Shown: positions 32,243-41,074, counted from the first letter of the stretch. The stretch: DNA of 64,000 bases from Microthrixaceae bacterium (GCA_020637195.1 JACJWK010000015.1:1-64000); one strand, 5' to 3'. Numbers and translations are program-made. The notes: generated from the sequence alone by a model not told the origin.

Positions 32243-34065
32243 GACGCGGCGCTCCCGGCCCCCGTGGGGGCGCTCGATGCCGTGGCGGCGGCCCGGTGCC
32301 CGTTGCCGCTCGTCGCGTCGTCGTGGCCGGCGGCGAGGATCTCGCGGTACCGGTCGCTGCCGGCGAGCAGCTCCTCGTGGGTGCCCTCGGCCACCACGCG
32401 ACCGCCGTCGAGCACGACCACGCGGTCGGCCAGGGCGATGGTCGCGGGGCGGTGGGCGATGACGAGCGTGGTCCGTCCCGACATCACCTCTCGCATGGCG
32501 TCGCGGATCTCGTGCTCCTTCGTCGGGTCGACCGAGGAGGTGGCGTCGTCGAGGATGAGCACCCGGGGATCCGCCAGGATCGCCCGGGCGATCGCGATGC
32601 GCTGGCGCTGGCCGCCCGACAGCGAGAAGCCCCGCTCGCCGATCTCGGTGGCGTAGCCCTCGGGCAGCCGCTCGATGAACTCGTGGGCGCCGGCGAGGCG
32701 CGCGGCGCGCTCGATCTCGGCCACCGAGGCGTCGGGGTCGGCGAACGCGATGTTGCCGGCCACGCTCTCGCTGAACAGGAACGTGTCCTCGAACACGATG
32801 CCGACCGCCCGTCGCAGCGAACGCAGGGCGAGGGTGGTGACGTCGACGCCGTCGATGCGGATGCGGCCCTCGTCCACGTCGTAGAAGCGCGGGAGGAGGC
32901 GGGCGATGGTGGTCTTGCCCGAGCCGGTGGCGCCGACCACCGCCACGGACTGGCCCGCCGGCACCACGAGGTCGAAGTCGTCCAGCACGGCGGGCCCACC
33001 CGGCGCGTAGGAGAAGCGCACGCCCTCGAAGCGGATCTCGCCGACCGGGGCGTCGCCGTCCGGCCGGGGCGGGAGGCCGGCGCCGGAGGGATGGTCGACG
33101 ATGACCGGGGTGGTGTCGAGGATCTCGTGCACCCGCTCGGCGGAGGCCACCGACCGCTGCCACTGGGCCACGATCATCCCGAGCATCCGCAGCGGCCAGA
33201 TGAGCAGGACGACGTAGACGTTGAAGGCCACGAGCGCGCCGAGGCTCAGCTCGCCGTCGAGGACGAGGTGGCCCCCGTAGCCGAGCACCGCGATCAGACC
33301 GAGGTTGGGGAGCAGGTCGAGCGCCGGCAGGTACGTGGCCCGGATCCGGGCGGCGGCCATGGACTCGTCGTAGACGTCGTCGGCCTCGGCCGCGAGCCGG
33401 GCGGCCTGCACCGGCTCGGCGCCGAAGCCCTTGACCACCCGCACCCCCGAGACCGTCTCCTCCACCACGCTCGCGAGCTGCGCCGACTCCCGCTGGATGC
33501 CCATGACCGGGCCCTGGAGGCGGGTCGAGAAGCGCTTGGCCAAGACGTTGACGACGGGGAGCCCGGCGAGCGCGAGCACCGCGAGCACCGGGTTGAGGAC
33601 GAGCAGGATGGCGGTGACCGCGACCACGGTGAGGACGTTCGACATCGTGAGCGGGATGAGCACGACGAGCTGCTGGATCTGCTGGAGGTCGGTGTTGGCC
33701 CGGCTCATCAGCTCGCCGGTCTGCGACTCGTCGTGGAACGCGAAGTGCAGGCGCTGGAGGTGCGCGTACAGGCGGTCCCGGAGGTCGGTCTCGGCCCATC
33801 GGCTCTCGCGGAAGGCGAGGTAGCGGCGCATGCCCGTGAAGGCCGCGGCGACGAGGCCCAGGGCGAAGATCACCGCGGTCCACCGGGCCAGCGCGGCGCC
33901 GTCGTAGGGATCGATGCCCCGGTCGATGGCCACCGCCACGGCCAGCGGCACCGCGACCTTGGCCAGGGTCCAGGCGAGCCCGACGCCGACCCCCGCGGCC
34001 ACCCCCCGCCACTGACGGCGCAGCAGCGAGCGGATCAGGCCCGAGCCCGGGGACTGCGCCGCCAC
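32239..34065 (-). CDS. ABC exporter half-transporter (subunit 1, degenerate NBD)
   Basis: A 608-residue half-exporter: membrane domain at about 20-310 and ATPase domain at about 335-575. Walker A is GATGSGKTT, the signature the canonical LSGGQRQRIAIARA, and Walker B reads VLILDDATSSVD, with Asp instead of the catalytic Glu. Partner 32242 has Glu but a non-canonical signature. This is the classic split of heterodimeric ABC exporters with one consensus and one degenerate ATP site. Start is GTG. The tail after residue 580 is Ala/Gly/Thr-rich and low complexity. Confidence 0.87.
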   Translation of the reverse strand: MAAQSPGSGLIRSLLRRQWRGVAAGVGVGLAWTLAKVAVPLAVAVAIDRGIDPYDGAALARWTAVIFALGLVAAAFTGMRRYLAFRESRWAETDLRDRLYAHLQRLHFAFHDESQTGELMSRANTDLQQIQQLVVLIPLTMSNVLTVVAVTAILLVLNPVLAVLALAGLPVVNVLAKRFSTRLQGPVMGIQRESAQLASVVEETVSGVRVVKGFGAEPVQAARLAAEADDVYDESMAAARIRATYLPALDLLPNLGLIAVLGYGGHLVLDGELSLGALVAFNVYVVLLIWPLRMLGMIVAQWQRSVASAERVHEILDTTPVIVDHPSGAGLPPRPDGDAPVGEIRFEGVRFSYAPGGPAVLDDFDLVVPAGQSVAVVGATGSGKTTIARLLPRFYDVDEGRIRIDGVDVTTLALRSLRRAVGIVFEDTFLFSESVAGNIAFADPDASVAEIERAARLAGAHEFIERLPEGYATEIGERGFSLSGGQRQRIAIARAILADPRVLILDDATSSVDPTKEHEIRDAMREVMSGRTTLVIAHRPATIALADRVVVLDGGRVVAEGTHEELLAGSDRYREILAAGHDDATSGNGHRAAATASSAPTGAGSAAS

Positions 34066-34154
34066 CGGCTACGGCCGCGTGGCGACACGGGCGCGCAGCG
34101 CCGTGCCGTCGTCGCGGGGAGCCGGGGTCACGCTGCCAGGCTAGGGCCCGGCGG

Positions 34155-34676
34155 TCACGGTGGAACCAGCCTTTGCTCGGCCCGGTAGCGAGCGGCCCGC
34201 TCGACGTAGAGCTGCACGGCGGCGTCGAACTCGCCCTGGGGCACGGCGTCGAGCCGGAGCGCGGCGGGGACGCCCAGGGCCATCGCCCGCGCCGGCACCT
34301 CGGTGCCGTTCGGCACGACCGCGTTGGCCCCGACGAGGGCACCGCTGCGCACGACCACCCGGTGCAGGACCACCGAGCCCGATCCGATCAGGCACCGGTC
34401 CTCGACGACGCAGCCCTCGAGGTGGGCGTTGTGCCCGACCACGCACTCCGCCCCGATCACCGTGTCGTGCTCGGCGGTGGCGTGGACGATGGTGCCGTCC
34501 TGCACGGACGTGCGGGCACCGATGCGGATGGCCCCGTCGTCGCCGCGCAGCACCGCGGTGGGCCAGACCGAGGCGTGGGCGTCGACGCGCACCCGGCCGA
34601 TCACGACGGCGTCGGGGTGCACGTAGGCGTCGGGATGGATCTCGGGCTCGACCGCGCCGAGCGCGTAGACGGGCAC
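34155..34676 (-). CDS. Gamma-carbonic-anhydrase-like hexapeptide protein
   Basis: A 173-residue left-handed beta-helix protein of the gamma-CA/PaaY family. Repeated hexapeptides (VVIGRVRVDAHASVWPTAVLRGD, IRIGARTSVQDGTIVHATAEHDTVIG) carry the metal-binding histidines in VHATAEH and VVGHNAHLEG. Typical length. Function may be carbonic anhydrase, acyltransferase or thioesterase-like salvage; not resolved. It follows the flavin reductase gene by 7 bases on the minus strand, likely in one operon. Confidence 0.83.
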   Translation of the reverse strand: MPVYALGAVEPEIHPDAYVHPDAVVIGRVRVDAHASVWPTAVLRGDDGAIRIGARTSVQDGTIVHATAEHDTVIGAECVVGHNAHLEGCVVEDRCLIGSGSVVLHRVVVRSGALVGANAVVPNGTEVPARAMALGVPAALRLDAVPQGEFDAAVQLYVERAARYRAEQRLVPP

Positions 34677-34683
34677 CCGCGGG

Positions 34684-35187
34684 TCAGGCGTCGAAGCGCC
34701 CGTAGCCGCCCCGGTAGAAGATGAGGGGCAGGCCCTCGTTGGCGGCGTCGAGCTCGAGGACGCGCCCGATGACGACGAAGTGGTCGCCCTCGTCGTGGAC
34801 CCGCTCGATCGAGCAGTCGATCCAGCCCAGCACGTCGGCGAGGACCGGCGACCCCGAGACGCCGTCGCGGTAGCCGATCCCCGCGAACTTGTCGTCGCTC
34901 TTGCTGGCCATCACCCGGCAGAGGTCCTCCTGCTCGGACGAGAGGATGTTGGCGCAGAAGCTGCCCGACGCCTCGATGAGCGGCCAGCTCGACGACGTCT
35001 TCTGGGGGCAGAACAGCACCAGAGGAGGGTCGAGCGAGACCGACGAGAAGGACCCGATGGCCATGCCCACGGGCTTGCCCTCGCTCGTGCCGGTGATGAC
35101 CGTGACCCCCGTGGGGAAGTGGCCCAGGACGTTGCGGTAGTGGGCGGCGTCGATGCCCCCCGTGTCCGAGCTGGTCGGGTTGGTCAC
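34684..35187 (-). CDS. Flavin reductase family protein
   Basis: A 167-residue FMN-binding split-barrel protein of the flavin reductase domain family, with YRNVLGHFPTGVTVITGTSEGKPVGMAIGSFSSVSLDPPLVLFCPQKTSSSW near the start and FVVIGRVLELDA later. Members reduce flavin with NAD(P)H for two-component monooxygenases, or bind F420 or FMN themselves. No oxygenase partner is adjacent. Start GTG; it shares an operon with the hexapeptide protein. Confidence 0.83.
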   Translation of the reverse strand: MTNPTSSDTGGIDAAHYRNVLGHFPTGVTVITGTSEGKPVGMAIGSFSSVSLDPPLVLFCPQKTSSSWPLIEASGSFCANILSSEQEDLCRVMASKSDDKFAGIGYRDGVSGSPVLADVLGWIDCSIERVHDEGDHFVVIGRVLELDAANEGLPLIFYRGGYGRFDA

Positions 35188-35218
35188 GCTGGCTCCTCTC
35201 GGTGGTCGGCGCCCGACC

Positions 35219-36070
35219 TTACCGAGGAACGGTCACGGGCGACCCCAGCGAGACGGTGAGCCCCTCGTGCGCGCAGAGGACCTCGTCGAGCGACGCCGCG
35301 GCCTCGAGCGACCGGGCGTAGGCCAGCAGGCGGTCGAGCTCGTCGTCGTGGTGCGTCGGGTCGTGGTGGAACAGCACGAGGCGACGAGCGCCCACCTCGG
35401 CGGCCACGTGCACGGCGTAGTCGATCGTGCAGTGCCCCCAGTGGGGCTTCTCGGCGAACTCCGCCTGCGTGAACTGCGCGTCGTGGATCAACAGGTCGAC
35501 CCCCTCGCACAGCTCGGCGACCGAGTCGGCGATCGCGAAGCCGCCGTCACGGGGCTGCTGGTGGTCGCTGACGTAGGCCACGCTGCGGCCGTCCCACTCG
35601 ATGCGGTAGCCGAGGGTGCGCCCGACGTGGGGCACCTCCCGGGCCCGGACCTTGGCGTCGCCCACCGCGAAGTCGGCCTCGGTGACGTCGTGGAACGCGA
35701 CCTCGCCGGCGAGGTCGGCCACGCCCACCGGGAAGTACGGCTGGCGCATGAACGTGGCGAAGGCGCCCTCGAGGTCGAGGCCCGGCTCCGACGGCCCGTA
35801 GACCTCGAGGCGCGCACCCGCACGATGCAGCGGGGTGAAGAACGGCAGCCCCTGCACGTGGTCCCAGTGGAGGTGGGTGATGAGCGCGGCGCCCCGGAAG
35901 GGCTCGTCGCTCGGGAGCGCCTCGCCCCAGAAGCGCAGCCCCGTGCCCAGGTCGAGCACGATGGGCTCGCTGCCGGGGCTCTCCAGCACGACGCACGCGG
36001 TGTTGCCCCCGTAGCGGTGGTTGTCCGCACACGGACAGGGGGTCGAGCCCCGAACCCCGTAGAACGTCAC
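35219..36070 (-). CDS. MBL-fold hydrolase (cAMP-phosphodiesterase/RNase Z-like)
   Basis: A 283-residue metallo-beta-lactamase protein. It begins VTFYGVRGSTPCPCADNHRYGGNTACVVLE and has THLHWDHVQGLPFFTPL as the metal motif. The later histidines lie in AYVSDHQQPRD and VLFHHDPTHHDDELD. This matches the GVRGSTP subfamily of MBL proteins related to PhnP and class III cyclic nucleotide phosphodiesterases. GTG at 36070 is the first in-frame start that keeps the conserved first strand; its Shine-Dalgarno spacing is long. Substrate unknown. It diverges from the epoxide-hydrolase-like gene. Confidence 0.82.
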   Translation of the reverse strand: MTFYGVRGSTPCPCADNHRYGGNTACVVLESPGSEPIVLDLGTGLRFWGEALPSDEPFRGAALITHLHWDHVQGLPFFTPLHRAGARLEVYGPSEPGLDLEGAFATFMRQPYFPVGVADLAGEVAFHDVTEADFAVGDAKVRAREVPHVGRTLGYRIEWDGRSVAYVSDHQQPRDGGFAIADSVAELCEGVDLLIHDAQFTQAEFAEKPHWGHCTIDYAVHVAAEVGARRLVLFHHDPTHHDDELDRLLAYARSLEAAASLDEVLCAHEGLTVSLGSPVTVPR

Positions 36071-36151
36071 GTTGAGCAGCGGTCTCCCCCCTTCGTCCTC
36101 CTCCCCAGAGACTACCGAAGCGCGCCGATCGGTGGGGCGCAGCGCCCGTGC

Positions 36152-36157
36152 CATGCT
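36152..36157 (+). promoter_or_regulatory. Possible leaderless -10 box
   Basis: CATGCT ends 6 bases before the GTG at 36164. It is one base off TANNNT. Confidence 0.3.
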
Positions 36158-36163
36158 CGGAGC

Positions 36164-37030
36164 GTGGAATCGCGCAGCCTCACCGTCCGCGGCGTCGAGC
36201 TCACCTTCCTGGAGGTGGGCGAGGGCCCGCTCGCCCTCTGCCTCCACGGCTTCCCGGACACCGCCCACACGTGGCGTCACCTCGGCCCCCGGCTCGCCGA
36301 GGCCGGTTTCCACGCCGTGGCCCCGTTCAACCGCGGCTACGCCCCGTCGGCCGTGCCCGCCGACGGCCTCCACCAGACCGGCGCCCTCGCCGCCGACGCG
36401 AACGCGCTGCACGAGGCGTTGGGCGGAAACGACCGCGCGGTGCTCGTCGGCCACGACTGGGGCGCCCTCGCCGCGTACGGCGCCGCCGGCAGCGGGCCCG
36501 ACCGCTGGGCCCGGGTGGTGGGCATGGCCGTGCCGCCGACGAGCGCGACCGGCCTCTCGCTCCTGTCCTACGAGCAGGTGCGGCGCTTCTGGTACGCGTA
36601 CTTCTTCCTGCACCCCCTCGCCGAGATGATCGTGGCCCGAGACGACCTCGCCTTCGTCGAGGGGCTCTGGCGCGACTGGTCGCCGGGCTACGACGCCTCC
36701 GAGGACCTCGGTCCCGTCAAGCGGGCGCTGTCCGGGCCCGCCAACCTCACCGCGGCGCTGGGGACCTACCGCGCCACCTTCGGCGGCGGCGAGCAGTCGC
36801 CCGGCCTGGCCGACGAGCAGGCCGCCTGCGGCGAGGTCCCGCCCCAGCCCACCCTGTACCTGCACGGCGACCAGGACGGCTGCGTGGGCGTGGACGTGGC
36901 CCGCGCCGCGGCGCCGGCGTTCGACCGGGAGGGCTGCGCCTTCGCGGTGGTGCCCGGGACCGGCCACTTCCTGCACCTCGAGGCGCCCGGCGCGGTGAAC
37001 GACCGGATCGTGGCGTTCCTCACCGGCTGA
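36164..37030 (+). CDS. Alpha/beta hydrolase, epoxide-hydrolase-like
   Basis: A 288-residue alpha/beta hydrolase. The oxyanion motif is LHGFPDTAHTW (HGFP), the nucleophile VGHDWGALAAY (Asp in the elbow, as in epoxide and haloalkane hydrolases rather than serine esterases), the acid in YLHGDQDGCVG and the base in PGTGHFLHLEAP. The Asp nucleophile supports epoxide hydrolase or dehalogenase chemistry. The cap between about 130 and 200 is typical. Start GTG. Convergent with the ferritin-like cluster. Confidence 0.82.
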   Translation: MESRSLTVRGVELTFLEVGEGPLALCLHGFPDTAHTWRHLGPRLAEAGFHAVAPFNRGYAPSAVPADGLHQTGALAADANALHEALGGNDRAVLVGHDWGALAAYGAAGSGPDRWARVVGMAVPPTSATGLSLLSYEQVRRFWYAYFFLHPLAEMIVARDDLAFVEGLWRDWSPGYDASEDLGPVKRALSGPANLTAALGTYRATFGGGEQSPGLADEQAACGEVPPQPTLYLHGDQDGCVGVDVARAAAPAFDREGCAFAVVPGTGHFLHLEAPGAVNDRIVAFLTG

Positions 37031-37094
37031 GGCCTCGCCCACGGACGCGGCGGCGCCCACCGACGCGGCGGCGCCCCACCCCGGAACGAGGCAG

Positions 37095-37114
37095 GGCGCC
37101 CGTCGCCGGGCGCC
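37095..37114. terminator. Bidirectional hairpin terminator
   Basis: GGCGCCCG and CGGGCGCC form a perfect 8-bp stem with a 4-base loop between convergent genes ending at 37030 and 37126. Confidence 0.5.
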
Positions 37115-37125
37115 GACCGGAGCCC

Positions 37126-38085
37126 TCAGCCCGCGGTGGTCGTGGTGGACCCGCCGACGGTCGTGGTGGTCGAGCCGCCGCCGGCGGTCGTCGTGGTCGA
37201 CGACCCGCCCGCGGTGGTCGTGGTGGTGTCGCCGCCGGCGTCGCCGCCGTCGGCCCCCGCGCCCGAACCCCCGTCGGCGCCGACGAAGGCCTCCTCGGGG
37301 ACCCGGTCGTCGACCGGCAGGAAGGCCACCGGCACCTGGTCCTCGTCGAGGAAGCCGCGCAGCACCGCCTGATGGCGGGCCTCGACCCCCCCGATGCCCA
37401 TGATCGCCTGGCGCAGCGTCGTGGTGGAGAGCTCGCCGGCCGCCCAGGCGTAGGTCTCGGCGGCGGCGGTCTCGAGGTCGAGGGCCAGCCGCACCACGCT
37501 GTCCTCGTCGGTGAGGCCGTCGAGCGCCGGGGTGACGACGTTGTCCTGGAGGAAGGTGTTGGCCTCCTCGAACGGCGTGCCGCCGGCGTCGGTGGTCGCC
37601 TGCTGGAGCGCCCCGGCGTGGTCGTCGTGCTGGTCTCGGAAGAGCACGGCCGCCTGGGCGACGTCGGGGTTCGTGACGAGCCCCGAGTCGATGGCGGTCT
37701 GGTAGGTGCTCACCGCCAGGATCTCGAGCGACGTGGCCGTGCGCAGGAGGTCGAGGTCGAACTCGACGTCGGCGGGGTCGGCCGTGGTCGTGGTCGCGTC
37801 GGCGGGCAGGCCGCTCTCGGCGACGTCGGTCTCGCCGTCGTCGCTGCACGCGGCCAGGACCGCGGCGCCGAGCACGGTGGCCCCGCCGATCTTCAGGAAC
37901 CCCCGGCGGGAGGGCACGCCGAGGAGGTGGGCCTTGGCCGCCGCCGAGGTGCCGGGCCCGCCCGACGACCGGCGGTCGGCGGCGAAGAGGCGGGCCAGCG
38001 CGTCCCGCCAGGGACCCAGCGCGGCGGCCTGGTCGGCCCGGCTCGCCCGGAGCTGGCGGCGGACCTCGTCTCGTGAGTAGTTCAT
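37126..38085 (-). CDS. Exported ferritin-like lipoprotein with Thr-rich tail
   Basis: A 319-residue protein. After a 58-residue cytoplasmic lead it has a twin-arginine signal (PSRRGFLKIGG) ending in a lipobox (LAACSDD, about 78-84), so it may be a TAT lipoprotein. The mature part is a four-helix ferritin-like domain (EILAVSTYQTAIDSGL, FRDQHDDHAGALQQAT, LETAAAETYAWAAG, EARHQAVLRGFL) with Glu and His residues able to hold a di-iron site. The C-terminus is a TTTTAGG low-complexity stalk. It is downstream of a related gene. Confidence 0.75.
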   Translation of the reverse strand: MNYSRDEVRRQLRASRADQAAALGPWRDALARLFAADRRSSGGPGTSAAAKAHLLGVPSRRGFLKIGGATVLGAAVLAACSDDGETDVAESGLPADATTTTADPADVEFDLDLLRTATSLEILAVSTYQTAIDSGLVTNPDVAQAAVLFRDQHDDHAGALQQATTDAGGTPFEEANTFLQDNVVTPALDGLTDEDSVVRLALDLETAAAETYAWAAGELSTTTLRQAIMGIGGVEARHQAVLRGFLDEDQVPVAFLPVDDRVPEEAFVGADGGSGAGADGGDAGGDTTTTTAGGSSTTTTAGGGSTTTTVGGSTTTTAG

Positions 38086-38114
38086 CGCGTCGCGTTCCTC
38101 TCGTCTCGGGCGCT

Positions 38115-38843
38115 TCAGCCGTTCACCGGGTACTCGCGGGGGCTGAGGGCGCCCTCCTGGCCCTGGAAGGTGGGCACGTACTCCTCGAGGTCCTGGCCGA
38201 GCGCCTGCCCGAGCACGACCGCGTGCTGGGACTCGATGGGCAGCACCGTGGCCGCGGCGAGCGCGGCGTCGCGGTCCTGCAGGACGCCGAGGCTGAAGTA
38301 GTAGGTCGCCGCGGCCCCGTTCTCGAGGTCCTGGGCGATCTGGAGGAGGGCGTCCTGGTCGGCTGCCTCGCCGATCTGGGGGGCGAAGACGTCGAGCACC
38401 GCCTGGTTCGCCTCGCCGGTGGCCGCGTCGCTCGCCACGGCCCCGAACGCGTCGGCGTGCTCGGAGTGGTGCCGGCGGAAGATCTCGGCGACGTCGACGA
38501 CGCCGCCGTCGAGCAGGCCCGTGTCGATGGCGGCCGAGTAGGCCTCGACGGCGGCCAGCTCGACGCTCTCGGCGAAGGCGGCGAGATCGCCGTCCGACAG
38601 GGTCTCCTGGGCCCACGCCGCCGGCATGAGGCGGGCCATGGGGACGAGCGTCGATCCCAGGGTGAGGACCGCGCCCCCGAGCCCCGCGTCACGAAGGAAG
38701 CGACGCCGGCTGCGGGCCAGCACGCGGCTCGTCTCCCCGAAGTGCACCTCGCGGAGGTCCTCGTGGACCGTGGCCATGGCCTCGCGGTGCTGGTCGTCGA
38801 CATCGTCGGCGAGCTGCCGCAACGCTCGAGTCGTGATCTCCAC
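38115..38843 (-). CDS. Exported ferritin-like protein
   Basis: About 242 residues. A TAT-like motif (ARSRRRFLRDAGLGGAVLTLGSTLVPMARL) precedes a ferritin-like four-helix bundle with SVELAAVEAYSAAIDTGL, FRRHHSEHADAFGAVA, QDLENGAAATYYFSLG and ESQHAVVLGQALG, paralogous to the next gene. GTG at 38843 with AAGGAG five bases upstream is chosen; an ATG at 38870 would lengthen it by 9 residues. It is preceded by the cupredoxin gene. A role in iron handling or peroxide protection outside the membrane is inferred. Confidence 0.75.
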   Translation of the reverse strand: MEITTRALRQLADDVDDQHREAMATVHEDLREVHFGETSRVLARSRRRFLRDAGLGGAVLTLGSTLVPMARLMPAAWAQETLSDGDLAAFAESVELAAVEAYSAAIDTGLLDGGVVDVAEIFRRHHSEHADAFGAVASDAATGEANQAVLDVFAPQIGEAADQDALLQIAQDLENGAAATYYFSLGVLQDRDAALAAATVLPIESQHAVVLGQALGQDLEEYVPTFQGQEGALSPREYPVNG

Positions 38844-38967
38844 GGACGCTCCTTGGTTCGGGTCGTTCATCGGTCGTGCCGGGAGGATCTTGTCGCCCCA
38901 CGACCCCTCGACGCCAACGGGCCGCCGGCGGGGCGCACCCACCGACGGCCCGTTGCGGGACGCTCGC

Positions 38968-39420
38968 TCAGCTGCTGACGCTGACCGTGCCCGTCATCGA
39001 GGCGTGGATGTTGCAGTGGTAGGTGAACTCGCCGGCCTCGTCGAAGGTCTGCTCGAAGGTGTCGCCGCTCGACAGGTTGCCCGAGTCGAACGAGTCGTCG
39101 TCGGCGGTGACGGTGTGCGTCGTGCCGTCCTCGTTGGTCCACGTGACGCTGTCGCCCACGGTGATCGAGATCGGGTCGGGCTCGAACGCGAAGTTCTGGA
39201 TCACCGGTGCGGTCGACTCCGCCGGGGTGTCCGAGGCGTCCGCCGCGGTGGTGTCGGTGGAGCCTCCACCCGAGTAGTCGGTGCCGCTCTCGGCCGCCGT
39301 CGTGTCGCTGGCGCCCTCCGAGTCGGAGTCGTCGTCGCTGCCGCAGGCGGCGAGGCCCAGCACGAGCAGGCCCGCGGCCGCCAGCGCCACCAGGCGCCGA
39401 GTGATCGATCGGTGTGGCAT
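38968..39420 (-). CDS. Cupredoxin (plastocyanin-like) lipoprotein
   Basis: A 150-residue lipoprotein. Its signal peptide ends in LGLAACGSDDD (lipobox, cysteine about 26). A Ser/Thr/Asp-rich linker follows, then a cupredoxin domain whose copper ligands are His in THTVTAD and the set in YHCNIHASMTG (Cys, His, Met). It is a periplasmic-side electron carrier or copper-binding protein. It lies 143 bases after the anti-sigma gene and 124 bases before the ferritin-like genes, all on the minus strand. Confidence 0.88.
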   Translation of the reverse strand: MPHRSITRRLVALAAAGLLVLGLAACGSDDDSDSEGASDTTAAESGTDYSGGGSTDTTAADASDTPAESTAPVIQNFAFEPDPISITVGDSVTWTNEDGTTHTVTADDDSFDSGNLSSGDTFEQTFDEAGEFTYHCNIHASMTGTVSVSS

Positions 39421-39563
39421 GGAGGTTCCCCCCGTTGGTTGGTCGGACCGAGTCGTCCTCCGAGATTGTGACGCACCAGGGCGCCCGACGCGGGCCGTCC
39501 GGGCGGGCGGGGTCGCCGCCGAGGGGCCCGCACCCCCGCGTCGAGGCCCGTTCGAGGCCCCGC

Positions 39564-40439
39564 TCAGGCGAGCGAGCCGACCACGAGCGGCGCCGAGGTG
39601 GGCTGGTCGGCCCCGCCTCGCGCCTCGGTGGTGATGGCGAGCGCGGCGGTCGGGGCCTCCACCTGGAACGCCTCCACGCCGGGGTCGTGGCCGAGCACGC
39701 CGAGCGACACCGCCCGCCCACCGTCGAGGCCCCAGAGCTGATAGGTCGACCCCGGGCCCGCGTCCGGGAGGGTGCCCCCGAGCAGGTAGCCGTCGCCGTC
39801 GGCGGTCACCACGGCCCGCAGCACCAGGCCGTCGTCGCCGGGCCGGTCGCCACTCCCGGGCGGCGCCAGGCGCACCACCCGCGAGCCCGGGTCGGCGAGC
39901 GCGTCCGCCACCGAGCCCGGGACTCCGGCCTCGTCGACCTGGGCCGCCAGGTCGTCGATCCGCGCCTGTTGGTCCCGGATGGTCAGCACACCCACCGCAC
40001 CGGCCACGAGCAGGCACGCCGCGGCGACGGCCGCCACCGCCACGGTGGGCCGCGACCAGCGACGGCCGCGACGGGCGTCACCGAGGGGGATCACCGGGGC
40101 CGGCGCGTCCGGCGCGGGACGAGGGCCCGCGCCGTCGTGACCGTCGAGGGTCGCCAGGACGGCGACCGGGTCCGACGGGACCGGGGCACCGCCCTCGTCG
40201 CCGTCGATCGCCTCGGCGATGCGGTCCCACAGGCCCGCCGGGGCGGCGGCACCCGCGTTGCCGAGCAGCGCCGCCACCGCCCGGTGCTCCTCCACCTCGG
40301 CCCGGCACTGCGGGCACGCGCGGAGGTGGCGCTCGACCGCCGCGGCCTCGCCGGGCTCGACCGCGTCGAGGGCGTAGGCGCCGAGGAGCTCGCGGAGCTC
40401 GTCGTGGTGGGTCGGTTCCAAGGGGGTGTGGTCGCTCAT
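39564..40439 (-). CDS. RskA-type anti-sigma factor
   Basis: A 291-residue membrane anti-sigma factor. A cytoplasmic N-terminal zinc-binding anti-sigma domain (LLGAYALDAVEPGEAAAVERHLRACPQCRAEVEEH, with H-x3-C-x2-C, about 38-45) precedes one transmembrane helix (VAAVAAACLLVAGAVGVL, about 138-155) and an extracytoplasmic RskA C-terminal domain ending YQLWGLDGGRAVSLGVL. It binds and inhibits the adjacent ECF sigma factor until proteolysis. The ATG overlaps the sigma stop by 4 bases (ATGA), so the two are translationally coupled. Confidence 0.88.
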   Translation of the reverse strand: MSDHTPLEPTHHDELRELLGAYALDAVEPGEAAAVERHLRACPQCRAEVEEHRAVAALLGNAGAAAPAGLWDRIAEAIDGDEGGAPVPSDPVAVLATLDGHDGAGPRPAPDAPAPVIPLGDARRGRRWSRPTVAVAAVAAACLLVAGAVGVLTIRDQQARIDDLAAQVDEAGVPGSVADALADPGSRVVRLAPPGSGDRPGDDGLVLRAVVTADGDGYLLGGTLPDAGPGSTYQLWGLDGGRAVSLGVLGHDPGVEAFQVEAPTAALAITTEARGGADQPTSAPLVVGSLA

Positions 40440-41014
40440 GTCGGTGCTCCGATGCCCAGTGCGTCGAGCGCGCCCCGTAGCTGTGAGAGGCCGCTGCGGA
40501 TGCGGCTCTTCACGGTGCCTTCGGGCGCCCCCAGGATGCCCGCCACCTCCCGGTAGGTGTAGCCGCCGAAGTACGCCAGCACGATGGCCGAGCGCTGCTC
40601 CTCCGGGAGCTCGCCGAGGGCCCCTCCCAGCCGCTCGGAGACCTCGAGGTCCCACACCTCGCGCTCGAGGTCGTAGCCGGCGTCGACCGCCCGCCGAGCG
40701 TCGCGCTCCTCGCGGCGGCGGCGGGACTCCTCGGAGCGGATGACGTCGACCGCCCGGCCGTGGGCCTGGGCGAGGAGGAACGACCGCAGCGAGCCGCGGT
40801 CCGGGTCGTAGCGGTCGGGCTGGCGCCACAGGCGCAGGAAGACCTCCTGGGCCACCTCCTCCGCCGCGGCGTCCTCCCGCAGCAGCCGGCGAGCCAGGCC
40901 GTGGACCGCCCCGCCGTGGCGGCGGAACACCTCGGCCAGGGCCGCCTGCTCGTACCGCGCCACCGCGAAGACGAGGGCGGCGTCGCCGAGATCGGCGAGG
41001 TCGGTGCGGGCCAT
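40436..41014 (-). CDS. ECF sigma factor (SigK-like)
   Basis: A 192-residue ECF sigma factor. Region 2 is AAEEVAQEVFLRLWRQPDRYDPDRGSLRSFLLAQAHGRAVDVIRSE and region 4 LGELPEEQRSAIVLAYFGGYTYREVAGILGAPEGTVKSRIRSGLSQLR, with the helix-turn-helix. ATG at 41014 is used; the upstream ATG at 41056 would add 14 residues. Paired with an RskA-like anti-sigma factor downstream, it is of the SigK group. Likely targets include the cupredoxin and ferritin-like genes that follow, but no matching promoter was found. Confidence 0.88.
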   Translation of the reverse strand: MARTDLADLGDAALVFAVARYEQAALAEVFRRHGGAVHGLARRLLREDAAAEEVAQEVFLRLWRQPDRYDPDRGSLRSFLLAQAHGRAVDVIRSEESRRRREERDARRAVDAGYDLEREVWDLEVSERLGGALGELPEEQRSAIVLAYFGGYTYREVAGILGAPEGTVKSRIRSGLSQLRGALDALGIGAPT

Positions 41015-41074
41015 CACCCCGTCTTCGGTGCCGCTCCCTCCCCCGGATGGGCCCATTCGGAGATTTCTGCCCCG

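Noticed and set aside
37131..37230. CRISPR-like or satellite repeat
   Set aside because: It encodes the Thr-rich tail of the ferritin-like lipoprotein in frame; units vary and there are no spacers.
41044..41056. SigK-type promoter (CCATCC and CCGAAT) upstream of the sigma gene
   Set aside because: The two boxes occur in the wrong order and spacing on the minus strand, so they cannot form a normal -35/-10 pair.
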